Assembly (NCBI GenBank): GCA_964449845.1
Contig: CAYVES010000098.1
Span: 1 to 9,085 of the forward strand
DNA: 9,085 nt
DNA from: SOKG01 sp964449845
GTDB taxonomy: Bacteria; Chloroflexota; Dehalococcoidia; SZUA-161
Direction: 5' to 3'
In this document: piece after piece, positions 1 through 6,027 of the stretch
Numbering within the stretch: position 1 is the stretch's first letter
How the letters are laid out: every line of letters starts with the position of its first letter
Translations under genes and position numbers: made by a program
The notes under the pieces: generated by a model
Seen by the model: the letters and a program-made list of their open reading frames with translations, nothing else
The model's database searches: none
Told to the model about the DNA's origin: nothing

Positions 1-2
1 AG

Positions 3-15
3 TGGGGCAAGGTGG
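3..15 (+). promoter_or_regulatory. Possible end of a MraZ-box array overlapping the mraZ ribosome-binding site
   Basis: TGGGG (3-7) is followed after 5 bases by TGG (13-15). Known MraZ operators are TGGG-type repeats at 10-base spacing upstream of mraZ, so this could be the last repeats of an autoregulatory operator. The second copy lacks the third G of the repeat. The purine-rich stretch GGGGCAAGG also serves as the likely ribosome-binding site for the ATG at 16. The promoter and any further repeats lie outside the window, so the call is tentative. Confidence 0.3.
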
Positions 16-441
16 ATGTTCCTCGGGGAATACGAACTAAGGATCGATCACAAGGGGAGATTGGCTATCCCGGTCAAATTCAGGGAGGCATTCCGTGCTG
101 GCTTGGTGCTCTCCCGAGGGTTCGACAAATGTCTCAACGTTTACACTATGGCGGAGTGGGGGAAAGTGGCTGACAAGCTGGTTTCTCTACCCCTGACCCG
201 GCGTGATCCGAGGAGGATCGCTCGTTTTACATTCTCCGGGGCTTTCGATCTTGAACTTGACCGCCAGGGAAGGGTAATCTTGCCTCCCGCTCTGCGCCAG
301 TACGCCGATATCAACGATGAGGTGGTCATAGTCGGGGCATATAGCCACCTCCAAATCTGGGACAAAGGGCTTTGGGCTGCGGAGAAACAGTTTATGGCTG
401 AGCACGCTACGGAGATCGCAGAGGCGGTAGATATACAGTGA
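16..441 (+). CDS. mraZ: Transcriptional regulator MraZ
   Basis: MraZ is a small ring-forming DNA-binding protein that regulates its own division/cell-wall operon. The 141-residue length is normal for the family. Two SpoVT/AbrB-like half-domains are visible, each with the DxxGR signature: DHKGR at residues 11-15 followed by LAIP, and DRQGR at 82-86 followed by VILP. The N-terminus MFLGEYE is typical of MraZ and supports the ATG at 16, which has a purine-rich ribosome-binding site just upstream. The stop codon overlaps the start of rsmH, so the two are translationally coupled. The neighbours rsmH and ftsZ match the classic position of mraZ at the head of the dcw cluster. Whether it represses or activates here cannot be read from the sequence. 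Confidence 0.95.
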   Translation: MFLGEYELRIDHKGRLAIPVKFREAFRAGLVLSRGFDKCLNVYTMAEWGKVADKLVSLPLTRRDPRRIARFTFSGAFDLELDRQGRVILPPALRQYADINDEVVIVGAYSHLQIWDKGLWAAEKQFMAEHATEIAEAVDIQ

Positions 442-1382
442 TGACGACTCTGACTATGACTAATGCACCTGGCCATGAGCCGGTTATGCTCAACGAGTGT
501 ATTAGCGCTCTCCAGGTTCAGCGTGGTGGGAGGTATGTAGACTGTACTGTCGGCGGCGGAGGGCATGCTGCAGCGATCTTGGAAGAGAGCTCCCCAGGAG
601 GACAACTAATCGGCATCGATGCTGATCCTAGCGCGCTCAGAGTGGCCAGGGAGAACCTCAAGCCCTATGGGAAAGACGTCATCTTGGTCAATGAGAACTT
701 CAGATATCTGGAGAATATCTGTACCAGACATGGCTTTCGCCCCGTAAACGGCATTCTCTTCGACCTTGGCATATCCTCTCTGCAGCTTGAGGAGGCGGGT
801 CGCGGCTTCAGCTTCCGGCAGGATTCTCCGCTTGACATGAGGTTCAGTGGTAGGCAAGCCATTACCGCAGCAGATATCGTCAATACCTACCCGGAGCATG
901 AGTTGGCCCGGCTCTTGCACAGTTATGGCGAGGAACGGCGGAGTCGGCAAATAGCGAGACGTATTGTAGAGAGACGCCCTCTGAGAACCACCCTGGAACT
1001 TGCCCAGGCAGTGGAGCAAGCTGTCGCTGGGGCGCGTGGCAGGATTCACCCAGCAACAAGGACTTTCCAGGCGCTGCGAATTGCGGTCAACCGGGAACTG
1101 GATAACCTGGAGGTTGCGCTGGAGCAGGCGCTCAATCTCCTTGGCAGCAGCGGCAGGATTGTAGTTATTAGCTACCACTCCCTTGAGGATCGACTGGTCA
1201 AGGGTTTTCTTCGCCGGGAGGCGCAAGGATGCCTTTGCCCTCCGGGAACGCCAGCCTGCATTTGCGGGCATACGCCTCAGCTCGAGATACCAAGCAAAAA
1301 GGCAGTTAAGCCCTCTCCAATCGAGGTGCTGGCTAATCCGCGGAGTCGCAGTGCCAGAATGAGGTTCGGCGAGCGCATCTAG
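438..1382 (+). CDS. rsmH: 16S rRNA (cytosine(1402)-N4)-methyltransferase RsmH (MraW)
   Basis: RsmH transfers a methyl group from S-adenosylmethionine to N4 of C1402 in 16S rRNA, tuning the ribosomal P site. Visible family features in order are HEPVMLNE (residues 13-20), the SAM-binding loop DCTVGGGGH (35-43), GIDADP (59-64), ILFDLGISS (106-114), DSPLDMRF (129-136), HPATRTFQALRIAVNRELD (204-222), ISYHSLEDR (244-252) and the C-terminal CxCPP...CxC region (265-276) followed by NPRSRSARMR (300-309). The length of 314 is typical. The start is ambiguous: GTG at 438 overlaps the mraZ stop by 4 bases, and ATG at 441 overlaps it by 1. AGAGGCGG at 420-427 is better spaced for 438. An ATG further in would still keep the first conserved motif. 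ftsZ begins 22 bases downstream. Confidence 0.95.
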   Translation: MMTTLTMTNAPGHEPVMLNECISALQVQRGGRYVDCTVGGGGHAAAILEESSPGGQLIGIDADPSALRVARENLKPYGKDVILVNENFRYLENICTRHGFRPVNGILFDLGISSLQLEEAGRGFSFRQDSPLDMRFSGRQAITAADIVNTYPEHELARLLHSYGEERRSRQIARRIVERRPLRTTLELAQAVEQAVAGARGRIHPATRTFQALRIAVNRELDNLEVALEQALNLLGSSGRIVVISYHSLEDRLVKGFLRREAQGCLCPPGTPACICGHTPQLEIPSKKAVKPSPIEVLANPRSRSARMRFGERI

Positions 1383-1404
1383 TCTTTTTGGTTAGGGGGG
1401 AACT

Positions 1405-2490
1405 ATGGCGACTGGGACAGGTTTAAATAGTGGGACTAAGCCAGTTGAGACTGCTGTTGAGAATCTCACCCAGATCAAGGTCGTTGGTGTGGGGGGTGGT
1501 GGCAATAACGCTGTCAATCGCATGATTGAAGAGGAGATCCCGGGGGTCGACTTCATCACGGTAAACACCGATGCTCAGGCGTTGGTGCGATCGATAGCTC
1601 CGAGCCGCGTTCGCATAGGTGACAGACTTACCAGAGGGCTGGGAGTGGGCGGTGACCATACAATGGGCATGCTGGCGGCTGAAGAAAGCAGGGATGAACT
1701 CGCCGAGGCTGTTGATGGCGCCGACATGATATTCATAACTGCGGGCATGGGCGGGGGCACGGGCACTGGCGCTGCGCCGGTGGTCGCCGAGATCGCAAAG
1801 GACCTTGGCATCCTTACCATCGCCATAGTCACCAAGCCTTTTAACTTTGAAGGCGTCTACCGCGCAAGAGTAGCTGAGGAGGGTGTCATACGGCTCAGAG
1901 AAAGGGCTGATAGTATAATCGTCATTCCCAATGAACGTCTCTTAACCATGTGCGATGCCAATGTCTCGATTGAAGCCGCTTTCAAAATGGTAGATGACGT
2001 GCTGTTCCAGAGTGTTGAAGGCATTTCCGAGGTGATTACCAACTGGGGCAACATCAACCTCGATTTTAATGATGTGAAAACGATTATGAACGAGGCTGGT
2101 CACGCCTGGATATCCATGGGTTATGGTAGCGGTGAAACCCGGGCTGTTGATGCCGCCAGGGCCGCCATTGTCAGCCCCCTCTTCGATTTCTCCATCGAGA
2201 GAGCACAGAGGATCCTGTTCAATATCATCTACAACGAACTCGCCCTTTCCGAGGTTAACCAGGCAGCCGATGTTATCAGACAGGTGGCAGATCCCAATGC
2301 CCAGATAATCTTTGGCCTGGCGACTGACCCTGAGATAGGTCGTAATGTGAAGCTCACCCTGATCGCAACCGGCTTCCGAGAAGGCGGTGATCACGTGGAG
2401 AGTGAAGGCACGACGACTGCCGATGGGGACGATTTACCTGAGTTCCCGGTGGAGGACAAACGTCGATCGCTTTTCCCTTGGCTTAGGTAA
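1405..2490 (+). CDS. ftsZ: Cell division protein FtsZ
   Basis: FtsZ is the tubulin-like GTPase that assembles the cytoplasmic division ring. The nucleotide loop GGGGNNAVNRM (30-40), the tubulin signature GGGTGTG (116-122) and the catalytic T7 loop NLDFND (218-223, NxDxxD) are all present, so GTPase function should be intact. Several positions after the T7 loop depart from the usual pattern: TNWGNIN (212-218) where the proline-glycine form is common, ERAQRILFN (265-273), and IYN (275-277) where TGG is usual. The globular domain ends near residue 325, and a linker of only about 15 residues leads to DDLPEF (342-347) and a basic end (RRSLFPWLR). This resembles the conserved C-terminal peptide that binds FtsA or other anchors. 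The start has a strong ribosome-binding site, AGGGGGG, at 1394-1400. No ftsA, ftsQ or mur gene lies beside it. Confidence 0.96.
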   Translation: MATGTGLNSGTKPVETAVENLTQIKVVGVGGGGNNAVNRMIEEEIPGVDFITVNTDAQALVRSIAPSRVRIGDRLTRGLGVGGDHTMGMLAAEESRDELAEAVDGADMIFITAGMGGGTGTGAAPVVAEIAKDLGILTIAIVTKPFNFEGVYRARVAEEGVIRLRERADSIIVIPNERLLTMCDANVSIEAAFKMVDDVLFQSVEGISEVITNWGNINLDFNDVKTIMNEAGHAWISMGYGSGETRAVDAARAAIVSPLFDFSIERAQRILFNIIYNELALSEVNQAADVIRQVADPNAQIIFGLATDPEIGRNVKLTLIATGFREGGDHVESEGTTTADGDDLPEFPVEDKRRSLFPWLR

Positions 2491-2543
2491 AGTCGCGCCT
2501 ATACTATTTGGAATTTAGGATTCCTGAAAGCCAGGAACGGCGT

Positions 2544-2575
2544 AAGGCCGCAGGACCCAAAGCTCCTGCGGCCTT
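2544..2575. terminator. Bidirectional terminator hairpin between ftsZ and lysA
   Basis: AAGGCCGCAGGA (2544-2555) and TCCTGCGGCCTT (2564-2575) form a perfect 12-bp GC-rich stem with an 8-base loop. It lies between two convergent genes, 53 bases past the ftsZ stop and 17 bases past the lysA stop, as expected for a shared terminator. Neither side has a good T-run, so termination strength is uncertain. Confidence 0.7.
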
Positions 2576-2592
2576 CCTGTGCCTAGACTCAA

Positions 2593-3915
2593 TTAGACGA
2601 GGTCGCACCGCATCAGGTCATCGTAGCTCTCACGGCGACGAATAATACGTGCCTTACCCTCCTTGACTAGGACAACCGCGGGTTTCAGCGATGCGTTGTA
2701 GTTGGAGGCCAAAGGGAGGCAATAGGCTCCTGCTGCAGGCATTACGACGGTATCTCCAGGGACAACCCTGGGCACTTTTACATCCTTAGCCAGGATATCA
2801 CCCGACTCGCAGAACTTGCCGACGATGCTCACCTGTTCCACTTCATCCTCAGTGACTTTGTTGGCGATCAGCGCTTCATATCTAGAGCCGTACAGGGCGG
2901 GCCGGATATTATCTGCCATTCCACCATCTACAGATATATACTTGCGCACACCAGGGATGTCTTTGGTTGCCCCTGCTCGATAGATCGCGACCCCAGAGTG
3001 CCCTACAATCGCCCTTCCCGGCTCTACGATGAGCCGGGGTAGCTGCATCCCAAGCTCCTTGCTGCTGGACTGAATAGCCCCGGCAATAGCCCCAGCGTAA
3101 TAGGCGACACCCGGAGCCGGAGCATCCCGGGTATATTGGATGGCGAATCCACCTCCCGGGCTAAACTCGTGGAAATCGAGTCCATGCCTTTCTCTCATCT
3201 CAGCGGCGAACTGGAAAACGATCTTGATTGCCTCCTGGTAGGGCTCAGCAGAGAAGATGAGGGACCCCAGGTGCACGTGCAATCCAATGAGTCTGAGATT
3301 GGATGATGACACTGCCCCAATCACTGCTTCTTCTGCCCCTCCCAAAGCGATAGGCAAGCCAAACTTGCTGTCGATGACGCCGGTAGTAACGTGGCGATGG
3401 GTATGGGCGTCAATGCCCGGGGTGAGCCGGAGCAATATATCCTGGGTGGTCCCGGCCTCTTTGGCCACCTCATTGACCAATGGAAGCTCGTACAGGTTGT
3501 CGACCACGATGCGGCCGACCCGACAAGAGATTGCCAGTTCTATATCTTCCCGGAGCTTGTTGTTGCCATGGAAGTAGACCTTCCCCGCAGGGAAATCGAC
3601 CGATCTGGCTATACTCAGTTCGCCTCCGGAGACCACGTCCAGCCCCAGGCCCTCCTCCTTGATGACCATCGCCAGTGCCCGGTTAATGAAAGCCTTGGCG
3701 GCATAAATCACCAGGACATCACCGTAGCTCTGGCTGAACTCCCTGCGGTACTCAGCGCAGGTTCGCCGCAAGGTGGCTTCATCGAAAACATAAAGCGGTG
3801 TGCCGAACTCAGCGGCAAGCTCCACCACATCACAACCCCCAAGGGTGAGGTGGCCTTTTTCATTCACCCCCGCGGTATCGGGAAGCAGCGCCGACATCCT
3901 ATCCAGAACTGACAT
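2593..3915 (-). CDS. lysA: Diaminopimelate decarboxylase
   Basis: This pyridoxal-phosphate enzyme decarboxylates meso-diaminopimelate to L-lysine, the last step of the DAP lysine pathway. It belongs to the fold-III (alanine racemase-like) PLP decarboxylases. The PLP lysine lies in YAAKAF (residues 71-76, K74). HVHLGS (213-218), the phosphate-binding SPGGGFAI (252-259), EPGR (298-301), the catalytic-cysteine motif CESGD (369-373) and the C-terminal GAYC...ASNYN (396-407) follow in family order. The length of 440 is normal. The ATG at 3915 is preceded by GGAGGG about 10 bases upstream and a second GGGAGG very close to the start; an internal ATG at residue 7 is a less likely start. The gene is monocistronic here, convergent to ftsZ. 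In a cell without murein its substrate would be used only for lysine. Confidence 0.95.
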   Translation of the reverse strand: MSVLDRMSALLPDTAGVNEKGHLTLGGCDVVELAAEFGTPLYVFDEATLRRTCAEYRREFSQSYGDVLVIYAAKAFINRALAMVIKEEGLGLDVVSGGELSIARSVDFPAGKVYFHGNNKLREDIELAISCRVGRIVVDNLYELPLVNEVAKEAGTTQDILLRLTPGIDAHTHRHVTTGVIDSKFGLPIALGGAEEAVIGAVSSSNLRLIGLHVHLGSLIFSAEPYQEAIKIVFQFAAEMRERHGLDFHEFSPGGGFAIQYTRDAPAPGVAYYAGAIAGAIQSSSKELGMQLPRLIVEPGRAIVGHSGVAIYRAGATKDIPGVRKYISVDGGMADNIRPALYGSRYEALIANKVTEDEVEQVSIVGKFCESGDILAKDVKVPRVVPGDTVVMPAAGAYCLPLASNYNASLKPAVVLVKEGKARIIRRRESYDDLMRCDLV

Positions 3916-3942
3916 GACCTCCCTTCCCTCCGGCAGTTAGCG

Positions 3943-3971
3943 ATTATACTTTGGCAGCCTGTATTGCGCAA
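3943..3971 (-). promoter_or_regulatory. Promoter of lysA
   Basis: On the minus strand a perfect -10 box, TATAAT (3943-3948), sits 17 bases from TTGCGC (3966-3971), a weak -35 that keeps the TTG. Transcription would start near 3936, giving a leader of about 20 bases that contains the GGAGGG/GGGAGG ribosome-binding region. Confidence 0.6.
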
Positions 3972-4056
3972 GTTGCAACACCCCAGACCGTTCAGCAACC
4001 TCTGTAGAATTTTGAATCAACTATCGAATCCAGGGACCAAGGGATCCTCTGGCACG

Positions 4057-4085
4057 TTGACAAAGCTGAGATATCCTGCTATACA
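4057..4085 (+). promoter_or_regulatory. Promoter of the MmgE/PrpD-family gene
   Basis: A perfect -35 TTGACA (4057-4062) is followed, after a 17-base spacer, by TATACA (4080-4085). TG at 4077-4078 makes it an extended -10. The predicted start near 4092 gives a leader of about 75 bases. The element lies in the 252-base gap between lysA and the gene at 4168, so the two genes are transcribed divergently from separate promoters. Confidence 0.65.
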
Positions 4086-4092
4086 ACATCTA

Positions 4093-4118
4093 CCCAAAAC
4101 CGGTAGCGGCTGTTTGGG
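4093..4118 (+). other. Hairpin at the 5' end of the MmgE/PrpD leader
   Basis: CCCAAA (4093-4098) pairs with TTTGGG (4113-4118), and inside it CCG (4100-4102) pairs with CGG (4107-4109) around a GTAG loop. It would sit at the very 5' end of the predicted transcript, where such hairpins often protect mRNA. No regulatory ligand or protein can be named. Confidence 0.35.
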
Positions 4119-4141
4119 CCCGGCTGGTCGAGCTTTTGATT

Positions 4142-4169
4142 GAAAGTAGAATCATGAAAGGAGAATCAT
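4142..4169 (+). repeat. Tandem 14-base duplication of the ribosome-binding site and start
   Basis: GAAAGTAGAATCAT (4142-4155) is repeated at once as GAAAGGAGAATCAT (4156-4169) with a single T/G difference. Each copy runs into a G that completes an ATG (4154-4156 and 4168-4170). The change makes AAAGGAG in the second copy, a good ribosome-binding site for the real start at 4168. The first ATG is out of frame. Confidence 0.75.
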
Positions 4170-5580
4170 GCAGGAGAGTGAAAAGAATGCAGGGGTAGAC
4201 CCATGGATTGCACTTTGCAAGTTCATGGTGGACACAAAGTACCAAGACATACCACCCGATGAAGTGAATTATGTAAAGACCTGGATTTTGGACGCAATGG
4301 CGATAACTATTGGTGGCTCGGCGCAAGAAGGGGTCCCCAAAATGGTTGAGATGGTGAAGGAACAGGGGGGTAAACAGGAAAGCTTGATTCCTTTTTATGG
4401 AGGGAAGGTGCCAGCTTCAATGGCCTCTTTTGTCATCGGACCCATGACTCGTGCTTTGGACATGGGGGACATCTCTCCAGGAGGGCATAATTCTGAATAT
4501 GTGTTCCCCGCGGTCCTGGCCGCCACTGGATTGAAGGGTAAGGTCACGGGTAAGGAACTTATCACCGCCTTTGCGGTGGGCACTGAGGTGTTGAATCGTA
4601 TCGGCAGCACGCATCTGCTGCCAATGCCACTGGACAAAGGCATATCGATACAGGGGGGGCATTATATCTTTGGGCCTACCGCTGCCATAGCCAACTTGCT
4701 TGGGCTGAATCTGGAACAAACGATGAACGCCATGGGAATTGTCCGCGCCATGACCCAGCCGTGGGATATGCAGATGTACGAGGAGGCATCGTTAATAGTG
4801 CGTGTCCACCACGGGTTCGTCGCTCAAGATGCGATCAACGCTTGCCTTCTGGCCAAAGAAGGCATTACCGGCCCCCACAACATTATGCTCGGCCTGAGGG
4901 GGTATCTTGAGGCATTTTCCACCTGGGAGATTGACCCCAGCACATTGATAGAGGGACTGGGTGAAAAATGGACAATGCCCAGCTTCAAGTTCTACATGGG
5001 CTGCTATTGTACCCATTCCGCGATCGGTGGAGTGTTGGACCTCATCAAGAAGCATAACATAAATATCCGGGATATAGCAGCAATTCACATCGACACAAGC
5101 GCGGTAAACTGGATGATGACCGGTCACCCTGAAGGCAAATGGAATCCGCAAACGGTATGGGAGTGCCAGTTCAGCATGCCCTATATAGTAGCAACGGCTG
5201 CGATCACGGGACGGGTGTTCATAGACTCCTACACACAAGAGGCAAGGGCTAGGCAAGATGTTCGCGATCTTATGCCGAAAATAGATATCACCACGAAGGA
5301 AGAGTTGCTTCGGCTAACGCAACCGAGGATGTTGTTCGCATCCAGGCCCACAATAAGACTCACCGATGGCACCGAGTATACCATAGAGGTTCTGTATCCC
5401 AAAGGAACACCGGAGAATCCAATGACCCGGGAGGAGTTCCACACCAAATTCAGGTCGTGTGCAGCATTCTCAGCCCATAAACTGAGTGATAATGTTGTTG
5501 ACAAACTGATTGATAGATTTACCCACTTGGAGGAAGTTGATGATGTCGTAGCTGGAATAATTGAGCCGGTAACGCCTTGA
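4168..5580 (+). CDS. MmgE/PrpD family protein (2-methylcitrate dehydratase-like)
   Basis: The family includes 2-methylcitrate dehydratase (PrpD), cis-aconitate decarboxylase and related cofactor-free lyases and epimerases of small polycarboxylates. Visible features are an N-terminal helical region with DAMAITIGG (42-50), the active-site-like segment DMGD...GGHNSEYVFPAVLAA (98-119), FGPTAAIANLLGL (168-180), KFYMGCYCTHSAI (274-286), where the family carries a conserved cysteine/histidine region, and QFSMPYIVATAAITG (334-348), then YPKGTPENPMTREEF (410-424) near the end. The 470-residue length is normal. The ATG at 4168 follows AAAGGAG with short spacing. No prpB, prpC or acnD lies beside it, so a methylcitrate-cycle role cannot be assumed and the substrate is unknown. 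The gene stands alone between lysA and the trp operon with its own promoter. Family assignment is firm; function is open. Confidence 0.88.
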   Translation: MQESEKNAGVDPWIALCKFMVDTKYQDIPPDEVNYVKTWILDAMAITIGGSAQEGVPKMVEMVKEQGGKQESLIPFYGGKVPASMASFVIGPMTRALDMGDISPGGHNSEYVFPAVLAATGLKGKVTGKELITAFAVGTEVLNRIGSTHLLPMPLDKGISIQGGHYIFGPTAAIANLLGLNLEQTMNAMGIVRAMTQPWDMQMYEEASLIVRVHHGFVAQDAINACLLAKEGITGPHNIMLGLRGYLEAFSTWEIDPSTLIEGLGEKWTMPSFKFYMGCYCTHSAIGGVLDLIKKHNINIRDIAAIHIDTSAVNWMMTGHPEGKWNPQTVWECQFSMPYIVATAAITGRVFIDSYTQEARARQDVRDLMPKIDITTKEELLRLTQPRMLFASRPTIRLTDGTEYTIEVLYPKGTPENPMTREEFHTKFRSCAAFSAHKLSDNVVDKLIDRFTHLEEVDDVVAGIIEPVTP

Positions 5581-5586
5581 TCGAGA

Positions 5587-5606
5587 CTCAAGGAGCGCTT
5601 CTTGAG
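5587..5606 (+). terminator. Hairpin after the MmgE/PrpD gene, possible weak terminator
   Basis: CTCAAGGA (5587-5594) pairs with TTCTTGAG (5599-5606), including one G-T pair, around a GCGC loop. It begins 6 bases after the stop codon. No T-run follows, so it may instead stabilise the 3' end of the mRNA or require Rho. Confidence 0.4.
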
Positions 5607-5635
5607 GAAGGTGCCAGCATGTCAGATTAGTTATG

Positions 5636-5664
5636 TTGACAAAGCCAGTATTGTATGTTAAACT
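5636..5664 (+). promoter_or_regulatory. Promoter of the trp operon
   Basis: A perfect TTGACA (5636-5641) and TAAACT (5659-5664) are separated by 17 bases. Transcription would begin near 5671, just before the first paired element of the T-box leader. The -35 and its flanks (GTTGACAAAGC) are identical to the promoter at 4056-4066. Confidence 0.65.
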
Positions 5665-5670
5665 CCCTCT

Positions 5671-6006
5671 AATTGAATAAGCGATCGGCTGGGAACAAGA
5701 CTAGTACGCCTCCAGCGAGGCTCAGAGAGTCGGGTTAGGTGTGAGCCGATGCCGGCGCAGAGGCGGAATGGACTTGGGAGCTGCAAACTGAAAGCGGGGC
5801 GTTCAGCGTTTTGGACGTTTAAAATGTTGAACGATTCGCCAGTAGGCTTTGCCGGAATTGGTACCGTTATCAGAGCCTAGGGTATCGCCTCAGCCTGTGG
5901 GGGGCTGTACCCGAAAAAGAGTGGGTTGTCATCTTCCTTAGGAGGTGGCGACCAACAAGGGTGGCACCGCGGATTGAACCCCGTCCCTTGGACGGGGTTT
6001 TTAATT
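5671..6006 (+). ncRNA. T-box leader, tRNA-Trp responsive
   Basis: This leader reads the charging state of a tRNA and lets transcription continue into trpE when the tRNA is uncharged. Stem I spans about 5686-5783. It has a K-turn-like base (GA at 5693-5694 against GA at 5778-5779), AGTA at 5703-5706 facing the specifier loop GAATGGAC (5766-5773), helix CGCCTC/GAGGCG (5707-5712 / 5760-5765), and a distal stem GGCTC/GAGCC (5719-5723 / 5743-5747) enclosing AGAGAG and GGTG, the tRNA-elbow elements. The specifier codon is TGG, tryptophan (5769-5771). Stem II is CGTTCA/TGAACG extended by T/A pairs (5800-5833). An S-turn-bearing stem follows (about 5839-5861), then Stem III (5880-5912). The T-box consensus AGGGTGGCACCGCG is at 5958-5971. 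Its bulge UGGC (5962-5965) would pair with GCCA, fitting discriminator G of tRNA-Trp. This accounts for most of the 447-base gap before trpE. The leader's 5' boundary is predicted from the promoter. Confidence 0.93.
5977..6004 (+). terminator. Intrinsic terminator of the T-box leader
   Basis: AACCCCGTCC (5977-5986) and GGACGGGGTT (5990-5999) form a 10-bp stem with a 3-base loop, followed by a T-run into TTTTTAATTT. The antiterminator competes for it: CAAGGG (5956-5961) can pair with CCCTTG (5985-5990), which uses the terminator's left arm and loop. The terminator should form when charged tRNA-Trp is bound. Confidence 0.9.
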
Positions 6007-6027
6007 TGCGTTTTTTGGGATAAGGCT

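Noticed and set aside
606..1271. 221-codon open frame antisense to rsmH
   Set aside because: It lies wholly inside a well-supported gene, shows no recognisable protein motif, and is explained by that gene's codon pattern.
1942..2394. 150-codon open frame antisense to ftsZ
   Set aside because: It is a shadow of ftsZ with no motifs and no convincing promoter or neighbour.
3391..3912. 173-codon plus-strand frame opposite lysA
   Set aside because: LysA has all its catalytic motifs on the minus strand; this frame resembles no protein I know.
4154..4198. 14-codon frame as a regulatory leader peptide
   Set aside because: It arises from the tandem duplication, has no run of one amino acid and no attenuator hairpin, so a leader-peptide role is not supported; it is kept only as an observation.
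5940..5945. AGGAGG that looks like a strong ribosome-binding site upstream of trpE
   Set aside because: It lies within the T-box leader, has no in-frame start nearby and can pair with CTTCC at 5933-5937, so it is RNA structure rather than a translation signal.
5671..6006. Classical trp leader-peptide attenuator
   Set aside because: There is no small ORF with consecutive Trp codons; the conserved T-box sequence and specifier loop explain the leader.
5926..6027. Longer trpE reading frame starting at TTG 5926
   Set aside because: This segment is the T-box antiterminator and terminator, and its translation shows no TrpE similarity. ATG 6028 gives the normal TrpE N-terminus.
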